In this document: positions 1-13,910 of the stretch, piece by piece
Layout: each line of letters opens with the position of its first letter
Position numbering within the stretch: the stretch's first letter is position 1
From: Corynespora cassiicola
Taxonomy: Eukaryota; Ascomycota; Dothideomycetes; Pleosporales; Corynesporascaceae
Reading direction: 5' to 3'
Length of the DNA: 64,000 nucleotides
Assembly (NCBI GenBank): GCA_022059125.1
Contig: JAEUWY010000007.1
Span: forward strand, 226,768-290,767
The notes under the pieces: model-generated
Database searches by the model: none
What the model saw: only the letters and a program-made list of their open reading frames with translations
What the model was told of the DNA's origin: nothing
Translations under genes and position numbers: made by a program

Positions 1-537
1 GGAGGCTGCGTGAATACCTCAGTAGGTGCTGGTGCCTGCCCTAGGAGAGCGGTCACGTGAGAGCCTTGTTTCCCGTCCACTCAGGTCTCACCGTTTCCAC
101 GCCCTCGACTGATCTCTTCACTCCCTCCCACGCCCGGCCTCCCACCACGCCCCCCTCTCCTGTCCAACGAGTTTCCAACAAGCAAGATTCTTCCTCGGCG
201 ACGCGCGCATTGGGTCGCGTGGGGTAAGCCCGGATGACATCACGCTAAGGTCAAAGCGGGCAGCCGCAAAAATGTTTTGCGGGGTCTCCAAGGTGCAACA
301 CCACGACCGCGCAATCCCCGTGGGCCTCCAAGCAGGGCAGAGAGCACATGGCGCCGCGCCGGTCCACACAAATGGCTCCAATGGCCTCAATTGACATGCT
401 GCCAAGATCACCGTCCTTGTGCTCCCCCGCTCGCCATGCTGTGGTTGGGCCAGCCACCTACGTGTACCTTCGTACTGCGGCCCGTTGCGGGCACGCGCCC
501 GGCTTCTTTGTGCAATGTGAGAGCGCGAGTGCAGCCT

Positions 538-543
538 TATAAA
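538..543 (+). promoter_or_regulatory. TATA-like box upstream of trehalase
   Basis: A TATAAA hexamer lies 60 nt upstream of the trehalase ATG, a plausible core-promoter position for a filamentous fungus. The rest of 1-602 is GC-rich, and I see no other gene in it; open frames there look like chance. Inference only. Confidence 0.4.
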
Positions 544-602
544 CATGGGCATGGGGCGAGCACTGGCCGCTTTGACCCCCCGCACCCATTTCGACTACAA
601 CC

Positions 603-2674
603 ATGAAGCCGTCGAGCTTCTCCTGGATGGCTGCGGCCCTTGCAGCCTCGCCAATCGTCTCCGCCTTGTATGAGAATGGTTCTGTGATTGCGCCCTGCGA
701 CTCGCCCATCTACTGCTATGGAGATCTACTGCGCGAAATCGAGCTCGCACGTCCGTTCGAGGACTCGAAGACGTTTGTGGACCTGTGAGTACAACATGTG
801 TGATACAACAGACGTCGTCAGCGCTGAAGCAATCCAGTCCAACGCGACGGCCCTTGCAAGAGGTCATCGAGGCCTTCAATCAACTAGAAAAACCCATCCA
901 GAACAACAGCGCGTTAAACGACTTTCTCCAGGAATACTTTGGCGAGGCGGGATCGGAGCTGGAGCCCGTCCCCACCGACGAGCTGGAAACTTCTCCTGAT
1001 TTCCTGGACAATGTGAATAGCTCCACCCTCGTCGACTTCACGCGTCAAGTCATCGAGATTTGGCCCGATTTGACCAGGCGCTACATCGGCGCCGGCAACT
1101 GCTCGGGATGCGTAAATTCTTTCATCCCAATCAACCGCACATTCGTCGTGGCTGGTGGCCGTTTCCGTGAGCCTTATTATTGGGACTCGTACTGGATCAT
1201 CGAGGGCCTTCTGCGCACCAAAGGTTCCTTTACGCAAATTGCCGAGAACATCATCGAGAACTTTCTGGATTTAGTTGAGACAATCGGCTTCGTACCTAAT
1301 GGCGCCCGCGTCTACTACTTGAATCGCTCACAGCCTCCTCTCCTCACCCAGATGGTCCGTGCATATGTCGACTATACCCAGAATGCCACCATCTTGGAGC
1401 GAGCCTTGCCCATCTTGGAGAGAGAGTACGACTTTTGGGTCAAAAACCGTACTGTTACTCTTGAACGCGCCGGCAGGAACTATTCCTTGAACCACTACGC
1501 GGTGTCCAACACCCAACCTCGCCCGGAGTCCTATTATGAGGACTACGTGACCGCAACCAACGAGACCTACTTCAACGAAGAGGGTGAAGAGTTCAATGCT
1601 ACTGAACCCCTCAGTGAAGAGGAAAGGGCTCGACTCTACGCCAACCTTGCTTCGGGCGCAGAGAGCGGGTGGGACTACACCGCTCGGTGGCTCAAGAACC
1701 CATCAGACGCTGTCACCGACACTTTCTTCCCCCTTCGTTCTTTGAACACAATCGAAATCATTCCGGTAGAGCTCAATGCAATTTTGTACGGTAACGAAAT
1801 GGCCATTGCCGAGTTCCATCGTCGCGAAGGCAACTATACCGCAGCCAAGGCATGGGCTGACCGCGCAGCTGACCGCAGTGAAGCTATGACTGCTCTCCTG
1901 TGGGATACCGAGCACTATAGCTACTTTGACTACAACCTGACTTCTGGCACCAAGAACATTTACACAATCGCGGACAACAGTACTGTCCGCGACGATAACG
2001 CCGGCGCCCCATCGGGCCAGCAAGTCTGGTTCTCCATTGCACAATTCTATCCTTTCTGGACTGGTGCGGTGCCCGAGTCTATCAAAAATGACCCGACAGC
2101 CCTCCGCCGGGTCTACGCTCGTATTGAAGAGCTACTTGACGACCGTGACGGCGCCATTTCTGCCACTAATCTCCAAACCGGCCAGCAATGGGACGAGCCT
2201 AATGTTTGGCCCCCGCTCATGCATATTTTGATGCAAGGCCTTCTCAACACCCCCCTTGAGACGGGTGCCGATGATACAAATCAGACTGCTGAAGACTACG
2301 TTTGGACACAGGACCTAGCTTTGCGGCTTGCGCAGCGTTATGTCGACTCTACATTTTGCACCTGGCGGTCGACCGGCGGTGCCACGCCTGAGCTGCCTCG
2401 CATTCAAGGTACAGAGGGCAACGGAACCATGTTCGAGAAGTATAGTGACGAGGCTATCAACGCAGCCGGGGGTGGAGGGGAATATGAGGTCGTAGAAGGC
2501 TTTGGGTGGACGAATGGTGTGCTCATCTGGGCGGTTGATTCGTTTGGCCAGCAGTTGCAGACACCAGACTGCGGCAACATTACTGCCGCACAGCCCGAAG
2601 AGAGACGCAGGAAGAGGAGAAACGCAGTCGAGTTGCCGAGGAGAGACGCCAGCTGGGTGAAGCGGTTTAATTAG
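603..2674 (+). CDS. Secreted alpha,alpha-trehalase, GH37
   Basis: Join 603..784, 838..2674 (672 aa). It should hydrolyse trehalose to two glucose, probably outside the cell or in the wall. The 53-nt intron starts GTGAGT and restores the frame exactly (VDL then PTRRPLQEV). The N-terminus is a signal peptide (MKPSSFSWMAAALAASPIVSA). GH37 signatures are present: AGGRFREPYYWDSYW near residue 140 and QWDEPNVWPPL near 500. PRPESYYED, ESGWDYTARW and EGFGWTNGV match the usual substrate and catalytic segments. Many N-x-S/T sequons fit secretion. Length is normal for a secreted GH37 enzyme; the cytosolic neutral trehalases are longer, with a regulatory N-terminus that is absent here. The C-terminus has an unusual basic tail (ERRRKRRNAVELPRRD) with possible dibasic processing sites. 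Family assignment is firm; localisation is inferred. Confidence 0.93.
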
Positions 2675-4701
<2,027 letters not shown>

Positions 4702-4901
4702 GTTTCCCTTTGAAGTAGATACTATCTTTTAAAGAATAATCGGCAATGAGGGGGGTATGAAACCCCAATTTTGGATCTAACAGGTCAATTAATTGAACAA
4801 TACTCCACTGGAAAGAGTCCGAACTCGTACAATGTAGTAAATTGAATAATCCTTCGATTAAGTAAAATAGTTATAGTTATGAAGAAAACTTGTGCTATTG
4901 A

Positions 4902-4919
4902 CTATCTGTGTTGAAACAC
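4902..4919 (-). pseudogene. Orphaned last codons of the transposon-split P450
   Basis: Reading leftward from the TA target site, the minus strand completes the P450 frame interrupted at 13911: a few residues ending in ...HR and then a TAG stop at 4902-4904. This tail sits about 9 kb from the body of the gene because the DNA transposon inserted into the final codons. The joined C-terminus (GKFSL followed by VFQHR) looks like a normal P450 end. Confidence 0.7.
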
Positions 4920-4921
4920 TA

Positions 4922-4970
4922 AGCTCGGCTACAGGGGTTCCGCCCACCCTCTGGTTCTGCCCACTTTTAA
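4922..4970 (+). repeat. Left terminal inverted repeat, copy 1
   Basis: 49 bp beginning AGCTCGGCTACAGGGGTTCC. It pairs with the reverse complement of 13860-13908. It contains two imperfect direct copies of a GGTTCYGCCCAC motif, a possible transposase-binding subrepeat. It is GC-rich in sharp contrast to the adjacent interior. Confidence 0.9.
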
Positions 4971-5572
4971 AAAAATAAGCTACTCCGTAAAAACACGTAT
5001 ATTACTACTAAGCTTTCTAATTAAAATATATAGACTTAAAAGCTTCTGTAGCAGTTATCTTAGTATTTTTAAAAATATTTTTTTTTTTTATATAATTATT
5101 TTAGTAAGCTAGCTAAGTCTGCTAAGTTACTAATTAGCTTATTATAATTTTTATATTTTTAATATTTATAAATTATTAATTAAAGTTTATATAAATTTAA
5201 TAATAAAAACTTTAAAGCTTAAACGCAGCTAACTAGCTTTTTAACTTTTAATTTTTAATTTTAAAATTTATAGTTTTTATATTAGCTTTTAAAAAATTTT
5301 TATTAATTTTATAAAATAATAGCTAAGTTTTATAGCTAAGTTTTTTATTTATTTAAAATTTTTACTAAGTTTAGTAAAAGTTTTAAAACTTCTAAAAAAT
5401 AGTTATAAAGTTTTTTATTAGTAATATAGCTTTTTTTTAAGCCAGCGGAATAGCTAGCTAAGTTATTATTTAAAAAAACTTTAGTATATAATTAATATTA
5501 AATAGTAATAAGCTAGCTGCTTTTTAGCTAGTTTAAATTATATACTTAATAAAGCTTTACTTTTTAGCTTAG

Positions 5573-5933
5573 TGTAAGAATACAGAGCGACTTGTCTTCG
5601 ATACGGCTCAAGTACTACTTAGAATAAGAGTTTATAGAACTAGAGAACAATTATAAGTCAGAACCTATAAGTTTTATACGAAAAAATATTTCTAAACTAC
5701 AGAACTATCTAAAACTATTATAACTTTTTATAGTTTTTTTTTAGCGCCTATTCTAAGTTTAGTTTAGTTTTTTTTTTAGTTATTATAAAAGAGTATAAAA
5801 AAATAAAAGATTAAAGCTAAGTTAAAGCTATATTAGAAGTTAGAAACTAGAAATTAGATGTAAAGTTCTAAATTACGTGCGCGATACTTAGAAGTAAATA
5901 TATTTAAACTTTATATAAATAAAGTTTATTATA
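5573..5933 (-). repeat. Left LTR (3' LTR in coding orientation)
   Basis: 361 bp starting TGTAAGAATACAGAGCGACT on the plus strand and ending in a mutated form of the CA terminus (ATTATA against GTCACA in the partner). It aligns end to end with 12404-12764. This LTR is more mutated at its right end than the other. Confidence 0.9.
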
Positions 5934-8900
5934 TTACTTTTTTTTAGTAGACAGATTATTCTAATTTAATATAATTTATAGTCTATTTAAAAAAAAATAT
6001 AAATAGTTTTTATTAAAAACAGAGTACTTTATTTTATTATTTATTTTTATTTTTAGTATTTTATAAAAAAAAGTATTACGCGTTTATATAACTAGTAAAA
6101 TATTTTTACAGAGCTGCTATCTAGCAGTTATAAATTTAGTTTTTTAAATTTTTTTTAATTTTTTTTTATTTTTTTAATTATTATATTCTGTAAATAGTTT
6201 ATTTTAAATTTAGTATCTCTACTAACTTTTCTTAGAGCTTTTTACTATTAAATTAGCTCTCTAATTTATTTTATAATATCTATTTTAGTTTTATCTAATA
6301 CTTTATTAGCAGTTTACTATAAAATATACTTACACGCCTATTATATATTAGTAAAAAAATATATAATTAATTTTAAATTTAAGTTAATTTTAAATAAAAA
6401 GTGCGAGTACTATACTGCTTAAAAAAGTTTATATAAACTAATATATATCTAACTTAGTACGTATTTAAAATAGTTAGCTAATATTTTATTTTAGATTTTA
6501 AAGTGCTGCGCTGCTAAGTATAAAGCATTAATATAAACTATAAATAACTAAAAAAAAAAACTTAAATAATTTTATTTTAACTACTATAGTAAAAATCGCG
6601 GCTAGAGCTGTTTTAGTTATAGCTTAAATAACTAAAACAAAGTTAGAACGTATACAGATAGAAAAAGTATTACTAGCTATTTATATAACTCTAAAAATAA
6701 TTTACTAAAATATAGAAAAAATAAATTAAAAGCTACCTAACTTAAAAATAATTTTTTTATATAGTTTAGTTTACGTAAACAGAAAAAAAACAGCTAAATT
6801 TACTAAATTTTTTTTAGTAAAGTAGTTTTAGCGGGCGGGTAAATTAAATAAAATATTACTAAAGTTTAAAAATAAGTCTAAGTTAAAAAAATCTAATAGT
6901 AATAACAATTTAATTTTTAATAAAAATAAAAAAAATCTATAGTTAGTTCTAAAGAGTTTTAGAATTAGACCTAAAATAAATTTTAAGTAAAAAATTTAAT
7001 AACTATTCTACTCTACTCTATTGTTTTACAGATAATTTATATTTTTTATTTTCTATTTCTATATTTAAAGCTATTAGTTTAGAGACCAGAAAAGTTCTAG
7101 CTTATTAGAATACTTATTATAAAAAGCTTTTAACTTATATAGAGCTTTTATAAAATTAAATACGTTATACTATACAGAATTTAAGTTATATCTAATCTAG
7201 CTTATTCTGTACTTTAGTAATAAGCGTATAAATTTACTAGCAAAAATATTTTTAATTTTTTATTTTTCTACTTTATTAATTAGTACTTTAGTAAATTTTA
7301 GAGCTTTTTGTTCTAAAAGTAAATCGCCTAAATTTTTATAAAAAATATTTAGTATAAATATATTATAAATTTTTAATTTTAGAAGTAGTTTAAAATAGTA
7401 TAAATAATCTATTTTTTTTAATACTTTAAAAGAATCTGTCTACTATTTAGACAGCTTTTAACTTAGTTTTATAGATATTAAATTTTTTATATTAAAATAT
7501 ACTTAATTTCTAATAGTTTAGTCTACTTAGCGATAGTAGAGGTTAATTTAAGCTTATATTTATTTCTAAGCTTTCTTAAAATTTTTTTTTATAAGCTTTT
7601 ATACTTTATATATTTATAAAGCAAGTACTAAAGTATTTTAGTAATTTAGTTTTTTTTAAAGCTTAGAAAGTTTAGATTTTTTCTAATACTAACTTTAACA
7701 GAATTTAGAACTAAATAAAACTTAATATAAAGTTATTTCTAAGTTTATATATAAAAAAGTAAGTTAAGCGCGATCTATTAATAGCAGAAGTTTATTCTAG
7801 TTATTCTAATAATAGCTTATAAATAGCTTTAGTCTCTAGTTAATATATTAGTTTATAATTTTAGTTTAGCTATTAGTTTTTTTATAGTAGGTAGTAAATA
7901 ATTTAATTTTAACGCTAATAATACAACAGAATTCAGACTAGAAACTAGAAATAAACTATAGTTTTTAGTCTAATATAATTATTTCTAAAATATATTTAAA
8001 TTAGTATATTTACTAAATAAATAAATAGGCTATACTACGTGCGTTAATATTTTTATAATATAAAATTAATACAGCTTACTTAGAAAGTTAATTAATAATT
8101 ACTAAAATTTAATTATAGCTAGTTTTATTACAGAGAAATTTTTTAAAGTCTATACAAAAGTATTATATAAAATAGTTTAAAATAAAAAAAAAATAGATTT
8201 TTTTAGTAGAATAAATTTATTTTAAATATATTTATTAACAGACGAAGCAGTTTTATATATATTACTTATATAAGTTTTCTATATCTTTTTAGTAATACTT
8301 CTGGGCTAATAGCTGGTAGGTTTTTATAGCGCTAAAATATGCTAAAAAAACTTAGTTATAAGCTTTTTATATTAAGCGTGTAATAAGCGTAGAGTTCTAA
8401 AAAATATATAGTTAATATTAGTATAATATAAGTCTGTTATATATCTAGTACTAATTAAAAAAATTTTTATATTTTTTTATAAAGCTTAATTAATTTTTTT
8501 TTAGAAAAGTATTAATAAGTTTAAAAAAGTTAAAGCTTATTAAGTTTTTTAAGAATATTGCATATACGCAAGCCACACACTTAGTCTAAACTTTAATATA
8601 TTTTTAAACTAATTTAGCGTTAATTTAAAAGTTAAAGTAATATAGTCTAATTAGTACGCAAAAACAGTTATTTTACTATATAACTAAAAAAATTTTTATA
8701 TTTTATTCGCAACGGCTAAAAATATTAGCTTTAGTATTATTTTTATTTAAAGTATATTTAATTTAAAAGTTAAAAAACGCTAGTTCTTCTGCCTATTTTA
8801 CTTATTTAGTATTTAGAATTTTAGTTGTTATAAAGTATTCTAGTAACCTATAATTAGAATATATTTAAATCTAATATTTTATAGAAAAGAAATTAGCTTA

Positions 8901-11900
8901 CTATTTTTAGAAAGCGGTAATAATAGCGAAAAGTTTTTTATTATATATTTTTTAATTAAGTTTAGAACCGGATAAAGTTTTGCTATAGAAAGTATATAAA
9001 TACTAATTTTTATTAATATATTACTAAAACTATACGCCTGCAATAGCGCTATTAAATATATTAGTTTTTAGTTTTATAAATAGTTTAAAATTAAAATAAT
9101 AAAAAGTTAGAATAGAAAAAAAAAAGTTTTTTAAAATTTTAAATATTTAGTTATATTTTTAAGTCTATTTAAAAAATACAGCAGAGCTTTAAAGTACACT
9201 AATTAGTAAAATAATACAGAAATATTTTAGTATAAATTATTAGTAAAAGCTAGTAAATTTAAAAAAAAATTTTATTTTTATAATAGTAGTAAGTCAGACC
9301 TAATTTTATAAAGCTTTAACTTTTTCTAGATCTACTTCTAGTTTTTAGTTAGTTAGAATATATTTTAAGTATTAAGTACGTTTTATATAAAATTTAGATT
9401 TAGCTATATTTACTTATAGTTTAGCTTAATATAGTTATTCTAAAACAGCTTTAATATACTAAATATAAATTTATTTATTTTTAAAGTAAATAAAAATATT
9501 ATCTAGATATGCGATGTAGAAGTTATTAAAATAGTTAATTAAAACGTTATTTATATATTACTAGAAAGTAGCTGGTCTGTTACACAACCTAAATAAAAAA
9601 ATTTTATATTTATATATTCTGTATTATATTTAAAAAATAGTATATTTTTTATTATTAAAGTTTATTTAAATTTTGTTAAATACAGCGTAAATATCTAACT
9701 TTATAAAAACTTTAGCTTTACTAGATCTTACTAGAAGTTTATCTATTCTAAATATTAAATAAATATTTTTTCTAATTAAAGTATTTAGTTTATAATAGTT
9801 AATATATATTTTAAGTTTTTTATTTACTTTACAAACACACAAAATAGATAATATAAAAAAACTCTAACTCTACTTAATAAAACTGTGTTATAGTTAAATT
9901 ATTATAAACTTTTAAATAGTTTTAAGTTTTTTAAAATTCTGCTTATATAGAAAACTATAGCTGTTTAGAAAAAGTTTAGTAAAAATAATTTTATAGTTAT
10001 AAAGTTAGTAGAGCGGAAAATAGAGTGCGGCCTTAAAGTTAAATATATTTTAGTATATTTAATATATAGAAAAAAGTCAGAACAGTACTAGAACTACAGT
10101 ATTCTAAATTCTAAAAAAAAAGTTTTTAATTAATTAGTTAATTTTAAAAATAGTTATTATAGAAAATTTATTTTTAGATTATTTTATTTAAAAATAAAAA
10201 GTATTAGCTAAAATAGCAGCTATTTAAAAACTTTAACTAAATTTAAAATTTAGTTAGAAATTAGTTAGAAAAAAGTATTTAAACTAAAAAAGTTTTAGTT
10301 TTTAGAGTTAATACAGATAAATTTCTAAGCTTTAATAGTATTTAGTTTAGTTAGCTTTTTAAAAAGCGTTTTTTTAGAAAATATTTTACTCTGCACTCCG
10401 GCTAGTAGATAATTAGTATAAGCGTTAAAGTATAGATAGAGTAGATATATATAAAAGTAGATACTAAAAAAACTAGATAATCCGGTTATATTCCGTGTTT
10501 AGTTTAAGTTTAAATTTTTTTATTTATTTTAGACTAATAATACAGTTTTAGAATTTAAAATTAAAAATAATAAAAAAGCAATTTAGTATTATACGTTTAT
10601 TTAGATAAAAATAGAAACAGATATAATAAGTAACTAAAAATTTAATTAAATTTTAAAAGCTGCGTACTTTAACCTAGTAAAGCAGTTTTTAAATAGAAAT
10701 CTAAAAAGTACAAAATAATAAAATTATAATAGAAGTATTAATAAATAAAAAGCTTTATATACTAATATTAATAAGAGAATATAAACAGATTTTAAATCTG
10801 TTAGAATAGAGAACTAAAAATATTTTAAAATACTTTTTTTTTAGTAAGTTTAAAATTTTTATCTGTAATAGGTTGTACTTATCTAAATCTAAAATAGAAA
10901 ATTTTTCTAAACGTTTTTATTTTTTAATTAGAATAAATTCAGGTTACAAAAGTTAATCGCGTTTTTAAATTAGTTATATAAATTATTTTTTATATTAATT
11001 TAGCTTATTTATAAAAAGTTATAATTATATATAAAATAGTTTTACTTATTATAGTTATAGCAGTTTTCTTCTGCAGCTTAAGCTGGTTTAAATAGCTTAC
11101 TGTTTTCGCGTTAGTACAGTAGTTATAACTCTACGTAGATAGTATACTAGTAAATAGTTTTTTTTTTTTTTATAAATACTGCAGATAAGTTAGGTATTTT
11201 TTAATTTTTTAAAACTTTATTTAGTAGAAAACTATAGTTACTTTTTTTATTTCTGCTAATAGCAGATATAGAGTTATTTCAGCGCTTTATATTATAGGCA
11301 GAGAAATATTTTACTATATTATTAAAAAAGTTATTCTATAGAGATTTAAATTTAAAGTTTAGAACTCGCAGAGCTAAAGTAATCTTTTTCTATAAATAAA
11401 AAAACTATTTTTTTTTTTATACTTTACTTTTAATAGTAATAAATAAAAATTAAGTTTTAAAAATAAAAAAAAGTTTTTTTTATTCTATCTGCAATTAATA
11501 AAAAATAACTTAATTTTTTACTTTTTTATTTTCTAAAATAAAGTATAATTTTAAAAAGTTAAGTATTTTCTCTGCGTTAAAAAACTGTTTTAGAAAATTA
11601 TTAGCTAAATAACAGGGCTTTAAGTATTTTTAAGCTAGTTTTAACGTATATTTCTAAACTTCTACTATATAAGCTTATTTAGTAAAATAGTAATTTTAAT
11701 TAATATTAAAGTAATTTTAAATAGAGGCTAGCTATTATAAAAAAGTAACAGTTTTTCTGTTACTAAAAAACTTAATTTTAAAAATCTGCTTAAATAACTT
11801 TAGCTAAACTAAAATTAAAAATAATTTAGATAGTTATTAAATGCGAGTTAATAGTAATAGTTTAAACTATTTTTTTTAATAAAAAAAAAAATCTGCAGCA

Positions 11901-12403
11901 GCGGCTTTAAATTTTAGTATTCTAATTTATAACTATAAAATTTTAATTTCTGTTAGTATAAAATAAAAATCGCTATTATTAAGTTAGAGTAGAAATTTAA
12001 TAAGTTTTAAATTATTATTAGAAAGTTAAAGCTGTTTTTACAGCCTGCTTAATTTTTAAATAATATTTTTTTAAAATATATTTAGTAGATATATAGAGCT
12101 AGATATTAATAGTTAGAATTAATTTTAGTAAGTTTTTAGTAGTTATTTAGTTTTTACTTTAGTATATAACACGTTTTTTTTAAAAGTAATCTAACTTACG
12201 TAAAAATAGAAATTTTAAACTTAAAAACTTTAGTTATTAAAAAATCTAAAAAATTTTAACTTTACTAAAAGTTAAAAATATATATAGTAATTTAAAACAG
12301 ATCTAGTCCGATACGTGTACTATCTAGTTATACTTTTTTTTATAATAAATAAAAAGGTAATATTTTTAAGCTGTTACTAGTAAAAAGTAGTTTAAAAATA
12401 TAA

Positions 12404-12764
12404 TATAAAAATACAGAGCGACTTATCTTTAATACAGCTTAAATACTACTTAAAATAAAAATTTACAAAACTAAAAAATAATTATAAATTAGAATCTATA
12501 GATTTTATATAAAAAAATATTTCTAGACTACAGAACTATCTAGAACTCTTATAACTTTTTATAGTTTTCTTCTAGCGCCTATTTTAAATTTAATCTAATT
12601 TTTTTTTTAGTTATTATAAAAAAGTATAAAAAAATAAGAGATTAGAGCTAAATTAAAGCTATGTCGGAAGTTAGAAGCTAGAAATTAGATGTAAAGTTCT
12701 AAATCACGTGCGCGATACTTAGAAGTAAATATATTCAGACTTTATACGAACGAGGTTCGTCACA
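12404..12764 (-). repeat. Right LTR (5' LTR in coding orientation)
   Basis: 361 bp, ending ACGAGGTTCGTCACA on the plus strand and followed by the CTTAG duplication. It shares long blocks with 5573-5933, including the conserved stretch around CACGTGCGCGATACTTAGAA. A related LTR in opposite orientation lies at 61694-62052. Confidence 0.9.
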
Positions 12765-13859
12765 CTTAGCTATAGTAAATAATAAAACGTTTTTTTTTAA
12801 TAGAGGCTGTATTATTAATTATAGCTAAAACTAAAATAGTTTAATAATATTTTAATTTAATAATAAAAAATTTAATAAAATTAAAAAGCTAAAAAAGGTA
12901 TATAGCATACAGAAGTAAAAAAAAAAAAATAATCTAATTCTGTTTATATAACTAGAGAAAATCTAAACTAATATAGTTATTATAGTTATTTAGTATAAGT
13001 ATTTAAAATTAAAGCTAGCTGTAAATTATTTTTAGTATAAATATATAGTATAGCTACTTACAGCTAATTTTATTTAATATTTATTTATTTTTTAAAGTTA
13101 TATAATACTACTAAAAAATTATTTTAGTTAGAAACTATATTATTTAAAGCGTTTTACTTTTAAAAACTACTATTAAATTTAACTTAGTTTTTATAGCTAA
13201 AATATATTTAAATATAGTAATCTACTTATAATTTTTTAAGCTTTTAATATAAGCTTTTTTTTTTTATAAGTTAGTAAAAATCCGGCTGTTTATATATACT
13301 CTAAAATTTAACTTATTTTTATTTATATTATATATATTTTTAAATTAAATATTTAGTTTTAGTTTTATACGCTTAAACAGTTTTAAAAAAATTTATATTT
13401 AAACTAAAATAGCAGCTTTAGCTTTTAGAATTTTAAACTTTCTACTTATTATTAAAACTATTTTTAAATTATAATTAATAAAATAAAAAATTTAGCGCTT
13501 ACTAAAAAAAGCTTAATTACTATTTATATAAAAAATTTAAATAGCTATTTTATAAATTTAAGTATATAAAAAAAAGTAGTTATAGATTTTTTTTTTAAAA
13601 ATTTATTTTATAAAAAAATTTTTTTATTAAAAGCTTAGTTATTACTAGTATTAGTTACTAATAGTTTTATATATTTAGTTTTTTATACAGTTTTATAGTA
13701 TTAATTAAAAAAAACTATATACTTTAGCAGCCGCTTACTAGCTATTATAATAATTTATATTAAAATTAGTAATAGCGCTTTATATAGCTAGTTCTCTAGT
13801 ATTTATTATAAATAGCTAGTATTAAAAGTAATTAAGGTTAACGCGGAGAGGTAAGTTTG

Positions 13860-13908
13860 TTAAGAGTGGGCGGAACCAGGAGGTGGGCGGAACCCTTGTA
13901 GCCGAGCT
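13860..13908 (-). repeat. Right terminal inverted repeat, copy 1
   Basis: 49 bp whose reverse complement begins AGCTCGGCTACAAGGGTTCC. It matches the left end with a few differences and is followed by the TA duplication. Confidence 0.9.
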
Positions 13909-13910
13909 TA

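Larger units (their letters stand above)
5573..12764 (-). mobile_element. Ty3/gypsy LTR retrotransposon, RIP-mutated, nested in the DNA transposon
   Basis: 7,192 bp, flanked by a perfect 5-bp duplication CTTAG (5568-5572 and 12765-12769). Both LTRs are 361 bp. The coding strand is minus. The reverse complement of 9562-9593 reads FRLCNRPATF-stop, a mutated form of the reverse-transcriptase FGLxNAPATFQ block. About 35 codons on, 9489-9509 reads YLDNIFI, the YxDD catalytic block with GAT to AAT. These are G-to-A and C-to-T changes typical of RIP. Everything else is AT-rich and full of stops, so gag and pol cannot be delimited. Copy 2 of the host transposon lacks this insert. Confidence 0.9.
4920..13910. 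mobile_element. Fot1/Pot2-like (Tc1-mariner) DNA transposon, copy 1, with nested retroelement
   Basis: TA target duplications lie at 4920-4921 and 13909-13910, and the element is 4922-13908. Removing the nested LTR element and its 5-bp duplication leaves about 1,790 bp, matching copy 2 at 24315-26101 (1,787 bp). Size, TA duplication and 49-bp inverted ends fit the Fot1/Pot2 group of pogo/Tc1-mariner elements. The interior is extremely AT-rich and stop-laden as expected after RIP, so no transposase can be read. It is inserted in the last codons of the P450 on its right. Confidence 0.85.

Noticed and set aside
4702..13910. Protein-coding genes in the AT-rich block
   Set aside because: Stops occur in all frames; only the mutated reverse-transcriptase motifs are legible, which supports degraded transposon sequence.
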